This document shows positions 24,824-36,622 of a DNA stretch of 64,000 bases, one piece after another. Numbering within the stretch: position 1 is the first letter of the stretch; each line of letters starts with the position of its first letter. This DNA is from Arthrobotrys musiformis (Eukaryota > Ascomycota > Orbiliomycetes > Orbiliales > Orbiliaceae): assembly GCA_036971715.1 (NCBI GenBank), contig JAVHJL010000012.1, positions 1,240,001-1,304,000 on the forward strand, given 5' to 3'. The notes beneath the pieces are model-generated. The model saw nothing but the letters and a program-made list of their open reading frames with translations, was not told where the DNA came from and did not search any database. A program made the translations under genes and the position numbers.

Positions 24824-25785
24824 GTGTCCGCCCCTGGAGAGGGACCAATACACCATCCCAACCTGCCAACATACAAATATCCCTTTCTGGAGGGGATTAC
24901 AATCCCGGATGCTAGAACCTCGTCCTATGAGAAGATGAATATTAATACATCAGACAACATAACTGAGGAAGAAATTGAGGCATTGAGACTTCTAGTGAAG
25001 AGACATGCAGGCCTTTTCAACGACTTACCAGGGATGGTACGTGAGCCAGAAGAGGATTGGTTAGCATTCCCTATGCCTGCAGAAAGAGAAAGTCAGCTGA
25101 AATCTAGACCACCAATACGCCTGTCACAAAAAGAGAAAAATGCTGTTGACAGGGTCTTCCAACCACTGGCGGATAGCGGCCGAATTATGCCAGTTGGTCT
25201 AACGGGGTCACCCTATAATCTACAAGTGTTTGTAGTTTATAAGGAGAATAAAGTACGACTAGTAGTCGACATGAGACCGTTAAATCCACTAATACCAGAC
25301 GACACATACCCAATTCCTTTACAGGAGGAGATCACAAACAGGTTGGCAGGAAAGTACTGGTTAGGAGTTGGGGATATTTCTGCGTCTTACTATCAACAAA
25401 TGGTCAAGAGATCTGACAGATACCAGACTGCAATAGCCACACATAGAGAGCACGAAATGTTTATAGTCACACCTATGGGTTATAAAAGGTCAGTCCAACA
25501 CTAGCAAAAGTTGATGGATAAGATGTTTGGGGCTGGCAATTCGTTTCAGTATATATAGATGATTTGGTCATCTATGCAGAATCGTTTGAGGAGTTTGTTC
25601 AACCGTTGGATGAGGTGTTCCAGACATTGCAGGATGTGTGAATAACACTTAAGGCCAAGAAGTGTTTTTTGGGGTTTCATTCCGTAGAATTACTTGGGAA
25701 GATTGTGGATAGGTTTAGGGTGCTTACCTCAAAAATGCGGTCAGACGCGATACACCAAATATAACCACCAAAGAAACTATCAGAC
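24824..25785 (+). pseudogene. Gypsy reverse transcriptase, broken
   Basis: The first frame (to 25504) carries the RT fingers: GLTGSPYNLQVFVVYKENK, RLVVDMRPLNPLIPDDTYPI and GKYWLGVGDISASYYQQMVK. A frameshift near 25495-25545 follows, then the catalytic box YIDDLVIYAES in another frame, then stops at TGA ('QDV*ITLKAKKC') and TAA ('HQI*PPKK'). The loop DISASYYQ departs from the common DLRSGYHQ. It cannot encode an active enzyme as it stands. Confidence 0.8.
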
Positions 25786-26600
25786 TTGGAGTTCTACATC
25801 GGAATGATAACCTGGCACCAACAGTCAATACCGTTCTTCACGCAGCGTATCAAGCCGTTGCAAGACCTAAAGGCAGAGCTCTTGAAGGAGTCTCCTCCCA
25901 AAGGGTCAGCCAGGAAGTCATACGTGAGCAGAAAGAAAGTTGAACTTAACGAGAAGCAGTTGGCTGCGTTTAACGATCTTAAATCGGCTCTGCTTGCGCT
26001 TTTGGCTCATTTTCAGCCGGACAGGATTTTATATATCTTCGTCGACAGTAGCCACGTTTGGGGTAGGGGAGTCGCGGTCTATCAAGTTAGGGCGGACTTG
26101 ATAGACCCCCTGATGGAATAGATCAAAAAGATTGGAAAGGAGGAGTCGAAGATGCAAGCTTTGCTCGAAACGTTTCCTGTGAAAAGGGAGACATTAGCGC
26201 CTTTGGCCTTTTTGTCGAAAAGACTTACCGTCGCCGAGTCGAAATATTTTCCAACGGATCTGGAATTCTCGGGGTTGGTATGGTGTTTGAAGCGCCTCCA
26301 ATCATATGTCGAACAAGCGCCTTTTGTCGTCGTGTATACCGATCATTCTGCGGTCCGTGACCTTGCCAAGCTAAAGAAGGTCAGGACAGCGGCTCCTGGG
26401 AGAGCCAATCTGTTGCACCAAAAATGGGTAGTCTTCCTATCTCAATTCTGGAATCGGATTGCGATACGTTACCGCCAGGGGTCGGAGATGGAAGTGCCTG
26501 ACGCACTCTCACGTTTGGAGGCTGATATCGACGAACTCTACGCGGAGGAGATACAACGATGGACGACGGCTAAAGAAGAGAAGGAGTTAGCTAAGGTTAT
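25786..26600 (+). pseudogene. Gypsy RNase H, interrupted by one stop
   Basis: Two frames in tandem, split by TAG at 26119-26121, give an RNase H domain: ILYIFVDSSHVWGRGVAVYQ, then LAFLSKRLTVAESKYFPTDLE, then FVVVYTDHSAVRDL. These hold the family's acidic residues (D, E, D). It ends with RYRQGSEMEVPDALSRL, the usual end of the gypsy RNase H region before integrase. Confidence 0.8.
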
Positions 26601-28477
26601 GGATGTGAAGGAGAGTTTGGAGTCGGTATTTTTTTCGCTCGAAAGAGAGATATTCGCAGAAGAGATGGGTGTTTGTTTTGCGGTGGTGATGACGGAGTTA
26701 TCGGATGAGTTTAGGAAGTCTCTGCAGAAGGCGTATCGAAAAGAAAGGCTGTGGACCCAACTCCAAACTTTCGGGAAGGACGAGAGGGGTTATAGAGCTT
26801 CAGATCAGTGTGCTTATTCGTTAGGCCCTGATGGGTTGGTCTATTTCAATGACACAGTTAGAAAATCGCTGCGGCTCTATCTGCCCACAAAGGAGGTGAG
26901 AAGCGAAATGCTTAAGATTGGCCATGACGGTCAAGCACACCACAAACTCCAGCGAACGTATGCGAGACTGGCCGAAGGATATTACTGGCCGCATATGGCA
27001 AGGGATATCAAAGAATATTTCCAACACTGTCCCAAGTGCCAGCAGAACACCACGGCCCGCCATAAGCGTTATGGCCCACTCCAAATGATCCTCGCACCGA
27101 TCGTTCCCGGGCCTGTCCTTAGCCTAGATCTAATAACAGATCTACCAGAGTTTTTGACGCAATTCTGACAATGGTAGAAAAAACGTCCAAAGCGCCGAAA
27201 TTTGTGCCAGCCAAAAAAACATGGGGCACAAAGGAAATCGCTTTGGCGTATCATTTCTACGGATACCCAGCTTGGGGTTACCCTCTAGTTCTGATTTCTG
27301 ATCGAGACCCTAGATTCACGAGCGAGCTGTGGAAATAGTTGTTCAAATTAGCCAAACCAGAGATAATGTGCCTTACCACAACAGCTTTCAACCCACAAGC
27401 AGACGGCCAAACGTTACCGAACGTTTTAATCAAGAAGTGGAGCACGCCTTACGACACTATGTCGACGCCAATCAAAACGGCTGGATAGCCCCACTCCCAG
27501 AATTAGAACGAACGATGATGGACGCCAAAAATGCGACAACTGGTTGCTCCCCTTCAGAACTTTTATATGGTAAAAAACTAGGTTCTGCGTTAGATGTGAT
27601 ACGATATCAACTTCTTTTTGGGGGGAAGAATGGGCCTGGGGCCAATGACCTATTTTCTTCGGCAAGAGCAAAAGACCAGTTCGAGGAGATAGCCAGAAAC
27701 CGATTCCGGCATCAACAAGACGCTGCGGATGCAGCGCAATTCGCGGCTATATCTATGGCCGTTCAAGGGAACCGTCGGCGGCAATCTCTGGATGCCTTCA
27801 ATACTGGCTGGGCCAGACTCAGCTTGAAAGCTGGGTATACGTTGCCATCAATAAAGAAAAAGAAATTAGCGGCGCAGCAAGTGGGGCCCTTTAAGATAAT
27901 AGAGCGCGTGGGAAGAGGAAATGCCTTTAGGCTTGACTTACCGAGGTCGTTCAGAAATCACCCAGTGATCTCGGTAGCACACCTGGAATACGAAGTCACT
28001 CAAATACTGGACAAAAGAACAGTCAAGAAAAGAGGTAGGGGAATAGGGGTGAAGACCCAGTACCTGGTAAGGTACAAGGGGTTCGGGGACGGACACGATG
28101 AGTGGAGAGATGGGAAGGATGTGTACGCCCCACGGCTTATGGTTAACTTGGAAAGGAGACGCTTGGGGTTACCGGAGCTAGGCTCCGATGCCGAAGATGA
28201 GGTCGTGGAACAAGCTAGGAAAGACCTGGAAGAGAGGGGGGACGTACCTGTGGGGGAGATTGAACCCGCGGTGGGGCCCCGGACCGATGCCAGGCCGAAG
28301 GAAGGTTCAGTGCCGGATGCCAGGCCGAAGGAGGGTTCTGTGGCGGACAGAGGGGGTAAGGAGCCAACTACCCAGGGGGTGCGTGCAAAACGATCGACGA
28401 AGTCACCTCCCAAAGAAGAACTTACCTCACTCAATTCGGAAAGATACGCCACCACAACAGCCCAATCCACCTGGTAA
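26601..28477 (+). pseudogene. Gypsy integrase with GPY/F motif and chromodomain, frameshifted core
   Basis: The zinc-binding HHCC module is intact (GHDGQAHHKLQ ... YFQHCPKCQQ). The catalytic core begins with LSLDLITDLP and then breaks at 27168; SDRDPRFTSELW (second Asp) appears in another frame near 27300-27335, and a third frame from about 27370 carries the rest. The C-terminal part (27329-28477) is open: GPY/F-like QQVGPFKIIERVGRGNAFRL, then a chromodomain (TQYLVRYKGFGDGHDEWRDG) that in chromoviruses directs insertion toward modified chromatin. It ends in a Lys-rich tail with a tandem 10-residue repeat. Confidence 0.85.
28286..28345 (+). repeat. Two 30-nt tandem repeats in the integrase tail
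   Basis: Two 30 nt copies begin at 28286 and 28316 and differ at a few bases. They encode DARPKEGSVP and DARPKEGSVA behind the chromodomain. Confidence 0.85.
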
Positions 28478-28757
28478 CGACGATCTGGTGCCACTCGATC
28501 GGCCGACTACGATTATGCCCAAACGACCAAGATCACCCATCCTGACACGTTCGAAGACCAAGGATAAGCGTTGAATTGGTTTGAGTCTCAATATTGCTGT
28601 TGCATTCTGTTGCGTTGTGTTTAGCTACCCACGATGGGCCAAGCGGGGATTCGGAGATTACGGAGATAATGGTACAGGCGGTTTTGTGTTTTACCAGGCT
28701 TGCTTTTTTGATTTTGAAGTCATAACGAGGTGCTACCCTTATCAAATAGGGGGAGAT

Positions 28758-29066
28758 TGTAATATCATCACCTGGGGAACTACTTACCTGTACTTACCTC
28801 TGTAACTATACTAGTTACAGCCCCTAGTTACCAAACCATAGATAGTCTCCTGGCCCCCGGGGACCTCTTAATTCATTACTTATTACTCGATAGACCATCC
28901 ATTATTATAGTATCTGCACATGATGGTTTTTACTTGAGTCCGTAGTGGGGCTCTTCGGCCTGGGAGTGACCTGTATGTAATGGGTCTAGTATTCTGTCAG
29001 AGACATCTTATAGAATAATTCTGTAATGGAGACTTGTTCGATACCTCATTTAGTGCCCCATTTACA
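28758..29066 (+). repeat. 3' LTR of the gypsy chromovirus
   Basis: A purine-rich tract (AGGGGGAGAT) ends at 28757 and is followed by TGTAATATC. The segment ends at CCCATTTACA, so the 309 bp unit starts TGTAA and ends TTACA, the inverted-end signature of LTRs. Its 5' partner is absent from the window, so the limits are inferred from the end signature and polypurine tract. Confidence 0.6.
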
Positions 29067-30432
29067 GCGTTTTGCGATGTATGTATGTTAGAGCTCCGAT
29101 ATCTTTGCCCTCTAGATCTCCGCAGTTGGCTGAAGAGGTCGGCTCCATTTTGGTGTTTTCCGCGACGTCTGGTAGCACACGTTCTTCTGTAGCTGGGTCG
29201 CTGGAGATGAATAGGGCGTATATCTTCCCTTGAACTAGTAGCTCCGGAACATCATAGACTTCACCGTCCTCATTGGAGGTTTTGACCAACGCTGGGGCAG
29301 TATAAAATAGCTGCACACTCCAGTTATTAGCAGTATCTGCACTTCCACTGAGATGATCCGGCGCAACTTCGAAGTAATCCGTTTTATCCACATTTCTATG
29401 TAGTTCCTATCTTGCGGTTTGAGAACCGATAAGAATACTGAATTGGAACACTCCATCAACAATATTCATAATACAAGAAGAGAAATCCCTACCTTTCAAA
29501 CTCTTATCACAAAGCAGCTCAAGAACTATTGTTATGTCCTTTTTTATACCATTGATAAGGTTATTAAAGATTTATCTAACGTCACCAAGTACTACCAAGT
29601 TTTCAGTATGCTTGTTGAGCTCCTCAAAAATTTCCACCCAATCTGCAAGCTGCCTGTAAGTGTCTGCTCTCCATTCGTGTGCAGATTTGATTCCTTGGCA
29701 TTCTTCACCTGCACAATTGTTAGTTTTTTATTCTCGGTCTTCCAAGATTCGGATACTTACTCAATGAAATAATGTCTAAAATTTTCTCCATTACTTGCAA
29801 TTCATTAATGTTTTGCCCAGGCATGTGAATTTTCATGATCTTTTTATTCAAGACGTCATGGATCACCCCTCGAATAGCCCATAGTAACAAACCCTTTCTC
29901 TCAGATTCTTTTGCAGCCTCGAAAAAACTGGGGGATATACCCTCAACCATAATAGCTTTTATAGCCTTCAAGAAAGGCTGATGTTCTGACAGGGCCCGGA
30001 TACAGGGATCTTCAATATTCAGTCGCGCTAACTACGCCCAGACAGTATCTTTGATACCGCATTCAAAGTCTTCAAATCCTTTAGAAATTGCACTACTTGA
30101 AGGCGCCAATTTTTACTACCGGGAGTTTTGAGATGGTCGGATTGTAGCTCCCTCAATAGAATAACTTTGACGTTGAATTCTGTTTCTAGAGTTTTTATTT
30201 TCTCTTCTAGAGCTGCTACCTTACTTGTAAGGGCTCTATTTCCGGATTTGAGATTATTGCGTTCTTCGAGAACACTCTGATAATTACTCTCAAGATGGCG
30301 TATTTGGCTATCCCAATGTTTACAGACTTCACGAATACTATTAGCAATCGTGGTGTTCAGGGAAGACTGTAACCGGTCTATTAGTTGGGAGCGAATCGAT
30401 CCAGAGTGTTCACGGGAGCTGGAACCCATCAC
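29062..30432 (-). CDS. Uncharacterised coiled-coil protein, multi-exon, 3' end abuts an LTR
   Basis: Reading on the minus strand, exon 1 (30432 to about 30030) begins MMGSSSREHSGSIRSQLIDR and is a coiled coil (SVLEERNNLKSGNRALTSKV and on). A second block from about 30005 to 29755 contains DPCIRALSEHQPFLKAIKAI and LWAIRGVIHDVLNKKIMK. A third block near 29710-29590 contains GIKSAHEWRADTYRQLADW. A last frame (29391-29062) is acidic. Splice-like signals (AGTAAGT near 29760) separate them. The final five residues and stop fall on the end of the retrotransposon LTR, so the native C-terminus may be lost. No family was recognised; regions between blocks carry stops. Confidence 0.4.
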
Positions 30433-31737
30433 ATGCGGGTTTGAGAGACTGCCACTATATTTTCATGATATCAAATTTTCTGCAAACATATCGTTCGTAT
30501 ATGCATAGTCTAGGATTTATTACGTACTTCGATCTAAAGTCTACATGTGGAGAGTTCCCAGTCACGTAATCTTGGTATTCCGTTTCATAGCCAGAGGCAG
30601 CTTTCTAAATTTCGATTGTAAGTATATTAGTCTCTGCGAACTGCCTATAAAATTCCAAAACAGCTTTGATATCTGTTAGAGCTTACCTTTTGATTGCGCT
30701 GCTCCCGCTAGCGCCCGGCGTCCTTTCATGCACGTCATATAATTTCTTAATAATCTAAGACTACCCCGCTCTCAAATATTTGTCATCCAACTTTGAGCTG
30801 CTTGTCTAAGCCCTCGGAACTTTGCATTATAACCTCATGAAGTTTGAAGGATCTAAAACAATTTGTTGTCAGAAACGAAGCTGTTGTTGAACTTGCGTTG
30901 TTTTTATGATGCCTGTTGTCAATAATAGCCGAGGTTTAACCGAAGAATTAGCGGTTAACGCGGGCTTTTAGTCGACGTCAACATGCTTGACCTGCTATCG
31001 AATTGACGCTTAGCTAGATGCTTAGGTTAGTTCTGGGGTATTGAGGCGGTACCAGCATGAATCAGATCCAATGAGAGACACGGCACAAGAAATGTTGGTC
31101 GGAATTGACGTCGTTTTATTCTACGCCCACCGGAATATCGGCACTTTGCAGTTATAAGTTGCGCGACGGCAAGATTACAAAGCCGTATATACATTTGAAG
31201 AATCTTGGAGTCCATATAACACTAGTTGTTCCTCTTAGAGACTGAAGATTTAGCTTCTTTGAGCCGTTTGCGGGATTTCTTTTTGCGCAAACTTGACTCA
31301 GATAATTCATCAAGCTTGCGAATTTGCATATGATTTCTCGCATACATTACTGCTGCGACAAGCTTCTTTATATCATTAAATTTTCTTTGATCGGTGTCCT
31401 TGAGGCTAACCGTAGAGCCAACATGAGCTTGGCCCACGCTCTAACTCAGAACAATCACGTGATAAATAGGTAACGCTTGACCGGGACAGAGGCAACAAGA
31501 AGAGCATCTAGAATGGCCAGCATTGCATAGTGTGTAGCCAATCTATGTATTTAAGGAAGCCTCAGAGAAATGTGATAGCCCCATTGAATTCACTAGTTCC
31601 TAACCCCACCATACCTTTCACTGGTCACAGTTACCATTCAAGAGCGGGGCTAACTAGTACTTCTATCACCATCTTCCCGCACGTACTTTGCTATCATACA
31701 TCTGCAACCGTTCAAAAAGCTCCATACAAACCTCACA
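30433..31737. other. No gene supported
   Basis: Small minus-strand frames (31027-31437) contain a Lys-rich stretch (SLRKKKSRKRLKEAKSS) but no family signature. The sequence is otherwise unremarkable and includes the likely promoter of the Hsp70-like relic. Confidence 0.35.
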
Positions 31738-33658
31738 ATGGCCACCGAGGTTTTCCTATAAGAGCACCGTATCGTAGTCGGGCTCGATTACGGAATAACA
31801 TATAGTGGTAAGTGATTAGGGAAAATTCCAAGTTAAATTTATAACTTGCTAACCGCCAGCACAATAGGAGGTGCTCATGGCGATACGTCTCAGGGTTCCA
31901 TTGATACCATCAAAGTAATCTGATGCTGGCCCGGTAAAGAGTGTCGTAATGAAGTCAAATGTCCTAGTGATATTGCCTATGGCGCAGATGGGGCCTATCT
32001 TTGGGGCTACTTGGTTCCGCCAGGTCTTACTAGATTGGCATGGGCAAAGTTAGAACTCGATGAGGATAGCTTCTACGAGAATTAAGAGAATGAGGAAGAT
32101 TATGTCGATCTTCAGGAGTCTTTTACCGAAACACTAGAATCGGTGGAGGATGAGTTTTCGATAATGGAAGGAATAAGGTATAATCCCTTCAATAAAAGTC
32201 CTGTAAATGTGGTGGCGGACTATCTGACGGTCTTTCACAATGTCATTATGTCAAATTTGTAAAGAGTGTAGGGAGAAAATTTCATCAATCGGACAGCAAT
32301 CGACTGGGTTATGACAGTACCCGCAGTCTGGTCGGAAAAAGCGCAATCATTGACAAAGGAAGCTGCTTCTCGAGCCGGAATCGGTCAGCGTGATAAAAAC
32401 AGACTGTTCCTTCTCAGTGAACCAGAGGCGGTGGCCGTATATGCTATCTCCGAGCTCTACCAAAGAGACAGTACACGAAGAAACAATCCTAACATGCTAA
32501 ATGTTGGGGATACTTTTGTTTTGTGCGATGCAGGCGGCGGAACTGTCGATTTAATATCCTATAAAGTCGGTCAGCTGCAACCTTCACTGAGTCTCTCCGA
32601 AGTGGCAGTTGGATCTGGTGCAAAATGCGGGTCGACATTCGTCGACCGTATGCTTTTAAAGTTACTACGAAGAAAGATTGGTGATCAAAGATTCCAGATC
32701 TTATGTTAGAAAAAAGACGGTATGGTATTGAACAAGATGGTTTCTGAATTTGAGGGTGTGAATTCATGAAGCGGTCTTTGGGGCCCTCGTATCTTCCCGA
32801 TTCCGTTAGCTATCTACCGATGCCTGGTTTCGCAAATGACCCAGCCTCTGGCATCATCGAAGGCCAATTTGAATTGACACAGTAAGTTTTTATCTTCCTC
32901 AGGTAATTTTGAGTGAATTAATAAGTTTAAATCCGCTTTAAGTGACGAGTTGAAAGGTTGCTTTGATCCTATCGTGGAACAAATCATAGAACTTATTCAA
33001 GGTCAGATTGATGCAATTTTTGGCACCGGTTCGGTACCTAAGGTATTATGTTATGCCTTCAATTCTAGGGAAAAACCTTGACAAATATTGACTATACGTT
33101 ATATAACAGTATGTTTTCCTCGTCGGCGGGTTCGGCGAGTCAGATTATCTTATGAGTCGACTATCGGCACATAACTTTGGCACAGCTAGACGGATCGAAA
33201 TCATTAGTCCAGACGATGCGTATGCACTCCAATAAATGGTTCTTAAGGAAAATACATTCTTCTAACGGCTAAAAAGTTGGTCTACAGTCAGCAGAGGTGC
33301 CGTTCTTCGAGGTCTCGAAGGTAGCTTAGTCAAAAATAGAAGATGCCGAAGAAATTATGGCACCAGAATAAACACCATATTCGATCTTACGATCCACCAC
33401 GAGGAAGATGCCTTCTACTCAACCGACGCGGGGATGAAAATGGCGAGGAACCAAGTTTCATGGATCGTTGAAAAAGGAGTGGATACGGACTCAAACACAA
33501 AGTTTCAGCTGAAGTGCGGTACAACATTTCAGAAAGACGAGAAATTACGTCGTGGAGCGATACTTGTTGCTTCAGATCTTGATATTGCACCTCATAGTTA
33601 TCGAGACAAGAGTAAGTCGCTGCGCTCTAGCAAAATTTATGGATTCATTTATTGTTAA
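31738..33658 (+). pseudogene. Hsp70-like ATPase pseudogene
   Basis: Fragments of an actin-fold Hsp70-like ATPase appear in order: phosphate-1 loop IVVGLDYGITYSG (about 31772-31805), VPAVWSEKAQSLTKEAASRA and LLSEPEAVAVYAISE (32311-32460), phosphate-2 loop FVLCDAGGGTVDLISYKV (32510-32570), then after an intron ending in AACAG the adenosine loop VFLVGGFGESDYLMSRL (near 33113), and RGAVLRGL before a short C-terminal part. This set matches the divergent Hsp70-like group expanded in filamentous fungi rather than chaperone Hsp70. Stops lie after MATEVFL (TAA), after FYEN (TAA), in the 32240-32265 interval, after FQILC (TAG), and at DAYALQ (TAA). Several fit CAA or CAG changed by C to T. It is non-functional as read. 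Confidence 0.75.
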
Positions 33659-35419
33659 CTCTACGGTATTTACAGGTGTCCATGACTTGTGCTTCTTGAT
33701 GGCCGACCTGAGTATGGTACCAGAGAGTGAGTTCGACTTGGTAAATATAAATCGGCAGACATGCTTATCGGCACAGTTTACAATTGAGATGGCTTTTGAG
33801 TCCGCCGAAATCAAGTTCCAACTGTATTTCAAGGGCAACTGCTATGGACAGGTCAAGACGACTTTCCATTGAACAATATTTGAAGGATTTTCTTTACCCA
33901 TTTTCCAATCGTTATATTACTGGTATAGCCATAATAATGCCCAGAAAATGAAATTTATACTTCGAGCTGTAATTCATTACTTTTGTTGACGTACGGGTAT
34001 CATTTGTGATGTGTGACTTGTTTATTCTTCGAAAGATCGCTCGGCCAGCCACTATTTTCTATTTACGAAGAAATTTTAGTACAATCCTCAAGTGGTGGAA
34101 AATCTCCCTCAATTCCAACAGTAGCTATTATGAAATGCGATGTAGTACCGTTTGCAGATGGACGGCCACCCGTTTCAAGGATAAGTAAAGCTATTCCATA
34201 CACGGTTGCTCCGTAGCATATCAAATTACCCACCGAGATTCGAAATTCCGCAGCCTTATGTACCGAGTTCAAGTGGGGACCTTGCTGGTCTCGCGACCTT
34301 GCTCAATAATCGGGCAAGTACTACTTATTGGATAGATTAGAGCCTTCTGGAAGGAAATATGCGGTCCAGAAATTAAAACTGCAAAGTATGATAAATTTCA
34401 CGAGGAATACGCTACGTTGATCAAACGAAAAATGAAAGGGGAAGGGAGGCTGATCGTGTTGCAAGCCGACGTATCGGGGAAGGTGGAATAGCGTAGAGAG
34501 ACAGTGCGGAGATGCATCCCCCCTTCGCCGCAAGCATAGGTTAAAAAAGGTGTTCCGAAGACACAAATTACATAGGCCTTTGCGTAAACGAATATGAAGG
34601 TCCAGTATTTTTGGGATCGACAGGATCCGGGAGCAAAAATAGATAGAAGCCCTATCCAGATGTCGACACCCGCAAATTTTCAGCTTGCAATCGTAATCGG
34701 CAGCCCCTCAAATACTCAGGGCTACATTCTAGTGAGCATATTTACATTTCACCCTACGTATACATCCCAACCCACTACCAGCTTACTCGCCGGCCTAATT
34801 ACCGCTCTAATTACCGCCCTACCTACGGGCTTGCTTATTAGCCTAATTCATTTCATATCACTGATCCCCTCCAACGCTTGCGTAGTTGCATCCGCGACGA
34901 TTGCTAATTTTTTGATCAACACTATAGCATTTTCTAGCCGTTCAAGGTGCCGAGGGCCTCCGGAAACTACTGCGATGGGCATCACCAGCTGGATCCATGG
35001 TGTTTGGCCCAATTTTGGTGGGATCGGGCGCATCTGGGTTGAATCCAAAGTGCCATTCCTCCGTGCCAAAAAAGTGCCGAAAGTGCCATTCTCCTCGGAA
35101 AAAAAGTGATCCTCGGGCGGGGATATTATTCTAGGAAACCCCGCGAGACCGGGAGACCCCATCCTTAGGGAGCGCGTACGAAGCAAGCATCCCGAAAGCG
35201 CAAAAATTAGTACCGATAGGCTCTCTGCGCTTGTCGGAATCTGACTTATTGGTCACTAAAATACATAAAAACCGAACATACAAAATTTACTTGAGCGGAA
35301 GTAAAGAGAGCTATAAAGTCTAAGCTTGTCCACAATCAGGACGGTATTTTGCCCAGCAAGACAAGCTTGTCTTTAGGAGTCTCAAGCTTTACCACCAATT
35401 CCCTTCCTCTTTTCCTACT
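33659..35419. other. No gene supported; short low-complexity repeats
   Basis: Frames at 33552-33872 and 34594-35109 lack family signatures. The second is hydrophobic because of near-repeats (CTAATTACCGC copies near 34794-34820). Near 35046-35105 AAAGTGCC recurs about four times within 60 nt, like a decayed short repeat. Confidence 0.35.
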
Positions 35420-36622
35420 TCATCCTCGATTAAGAGGTTCTTCGTCGGCTTTCCGCTTAAGAGAAATGATATTAGAACCTTTCAGGCCACAGCCACTACA
35501 CCCATCCGAGGAAGTCCTCCCTTCCTTTCCTTTGACCCACTTGGTATCTGCGGTACCAACGGCGTTTTGAGGGGTCTCCGGATGGGATTTAAACGCCTCT
35601 TGAATTACGCCCTCGAACAACTTCGCAAGTATCACAGTTGTAGAAGGATCCTTACAGTCTCCTACACGTAAGAAGAAGAACCTGTGCGTAAAACACTCAA
35701 AAAAAGTTTTAAGTTGAAGGGCTACATCATCGGAATACGGCGTCTGATTGAAGAGCATAGCCAACACTTTTTGCTGTTGATCTTTCTGATCGTCTGTCAT
35801 ATACCAACTTGGGATGCGTACGAAAATGTGCGATAAAGCTTCCGGCCGCGGTCCTAGGATTTGATGTAAAACTTGTAGCAATGGCGAATCCATTTTTGCG
35901 AGGGTCGTAAACGGCCCCGATGTTGTAATTCCTACTAGGAATTTGAAGGCTGCAGTATGATTAACCCATGGCTGCATATTAACCGATGTGGCATAGAAGG
36001 TTCCTGCCCTAAGGAAGCCTGGTATTGTATCCTCCATCTTTTTGATGGAAAATTTATCCATGAGGCCTAGTAGATACTCTCTAGGGCAGCCGCTGGAGCT
36101 ACTGAGACTTGTCCCATTTATAAAATGGTTGGCTCGCTCGAAGGAGAGTAAATTCTTGAAGACTGCAATGATATCTTTGTCAACATCCTGTCGTTGGGAA
36201 TAGGTCGTATTGATATCGGTATCCCATGGGTGTTGTGTGAATTCATCGCCTCGAAACGTTAACTCTCCGCCGCCGAGTTTGTAGCTTTGACAGAGCGTGG
36301 AGAACCATAAATCGTCGAAAGTTGGTAAAAGGCCGGCAAGAGTAACTTCTGTGTACGGTTTCTTATCTTTATGTTTTGTAAACTGTATTAGAGCAATATT
36401 GCGTGCTGCTGATAGAACCTCATCGATTTTAGATGCTCCCAATTGTTTGAAGAAGCGTGTAAGCCATATGAAATGATATGTTGCATAGGCAACACGAAAT
36501 GAAACTTCTTGTAGAGGGGTCCATTCCGTATTATTAGAAGTGATTCCTGGTGACGTCTTTACGGCAACGGTAGGTTCTGGCTCGTCTTTGCATTCCGTGT
36601 GATTATTTGGCTGCTGCGCCAT
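35420..36622 (-). CDS. Intact uncharacterised protein, 400 residues
   Basis: One uninterrupted frame of 400 codons on the minus strand starts MAQQPNNHTECKDEPEPTVA. No signal peptide or membrane segment is apparent. The body is helical and mixed in composition: VSFRVAYATYHFIWLTRFFK (about 40-60), FDDLWFSTLCQSYKLGG, FLRAGTFYATSVNMQPWVNH, FFECFTHRFFFLRVGD. The C-terminus is basic with SDGCSGCGLK (CxxC). I do not recognise a family. The frame is intact in a region where neighbours are decayed, and the amino-acid composition looks like a real protein, so it is a credible gene. An orphan or lineage-specific gene is the likeliest reading. Confidence 0.65.
   Translation of the reverse strand: MAQQPNNHTECKDEPEPTVAVKTSPGITSNNTEWTPLQEVSFRVAYATYHFIWLTRFFKQLGASKIDEVLSAARNIALIQFTKHKDKKPYTEVTLAGLLPTFDDLWFSTLCQSYKLGGGELTFRGDEFTQHPWDTDINTTYSQRQDVDKDIIAVFKNLLSFERANHFINGTSLSSSSGCPREYLLGLMDKFSIKKMEDTIPGFLRAGTFYATSVNMQPWVNHTAAFKFLVGITTSGPFTTLAKMDSPLLQVLHQILGPRPEALSHIFVRIPSWYMTDDQKDQQQKVLAMLFNQTPYSDDVALQLKTFFECFTHRFFFLRVGDCKDPSTTVILAKLFEGVIQEAFKSHPETPQNAVGTADTKWVKGKEGRTSSDGCSGCGLKGSNIISLKRKADEEPLNRG

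Larger units (their letters stand above)
23814..29066 (+). mobile_element. Ty3/gypsy chromovirus relic, 5'-truncated, with 3' LTR
   Basis: A single degraded LTR retrotransposon runs from pre-protease sequence through protease end, RT, RNase H, integrase and chromodomain to a 3' LTR. The order protease-RT-RNase H-integrase defines the Ty3/gypsy class and the C-terminal chromodomain defines chromoviruses. No gag or 5' LTR is visible, so the 5' end was lost or was never copied. The coding region is broken by several stops and frame changes. It shares the GFGGG-ERL...WAEFP-FWKT block with the second gypsy element at about 50.6 kb, so they belong to one lineage. Confidence 0.9.

Noticed and set aside
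34594..35109. 171-codon hydrophobic frame resembling a membrane protein
   Set aside because: Hydrophobicity comes from near-repeats of CTAATTACCGC-type units; no start context or family signature.
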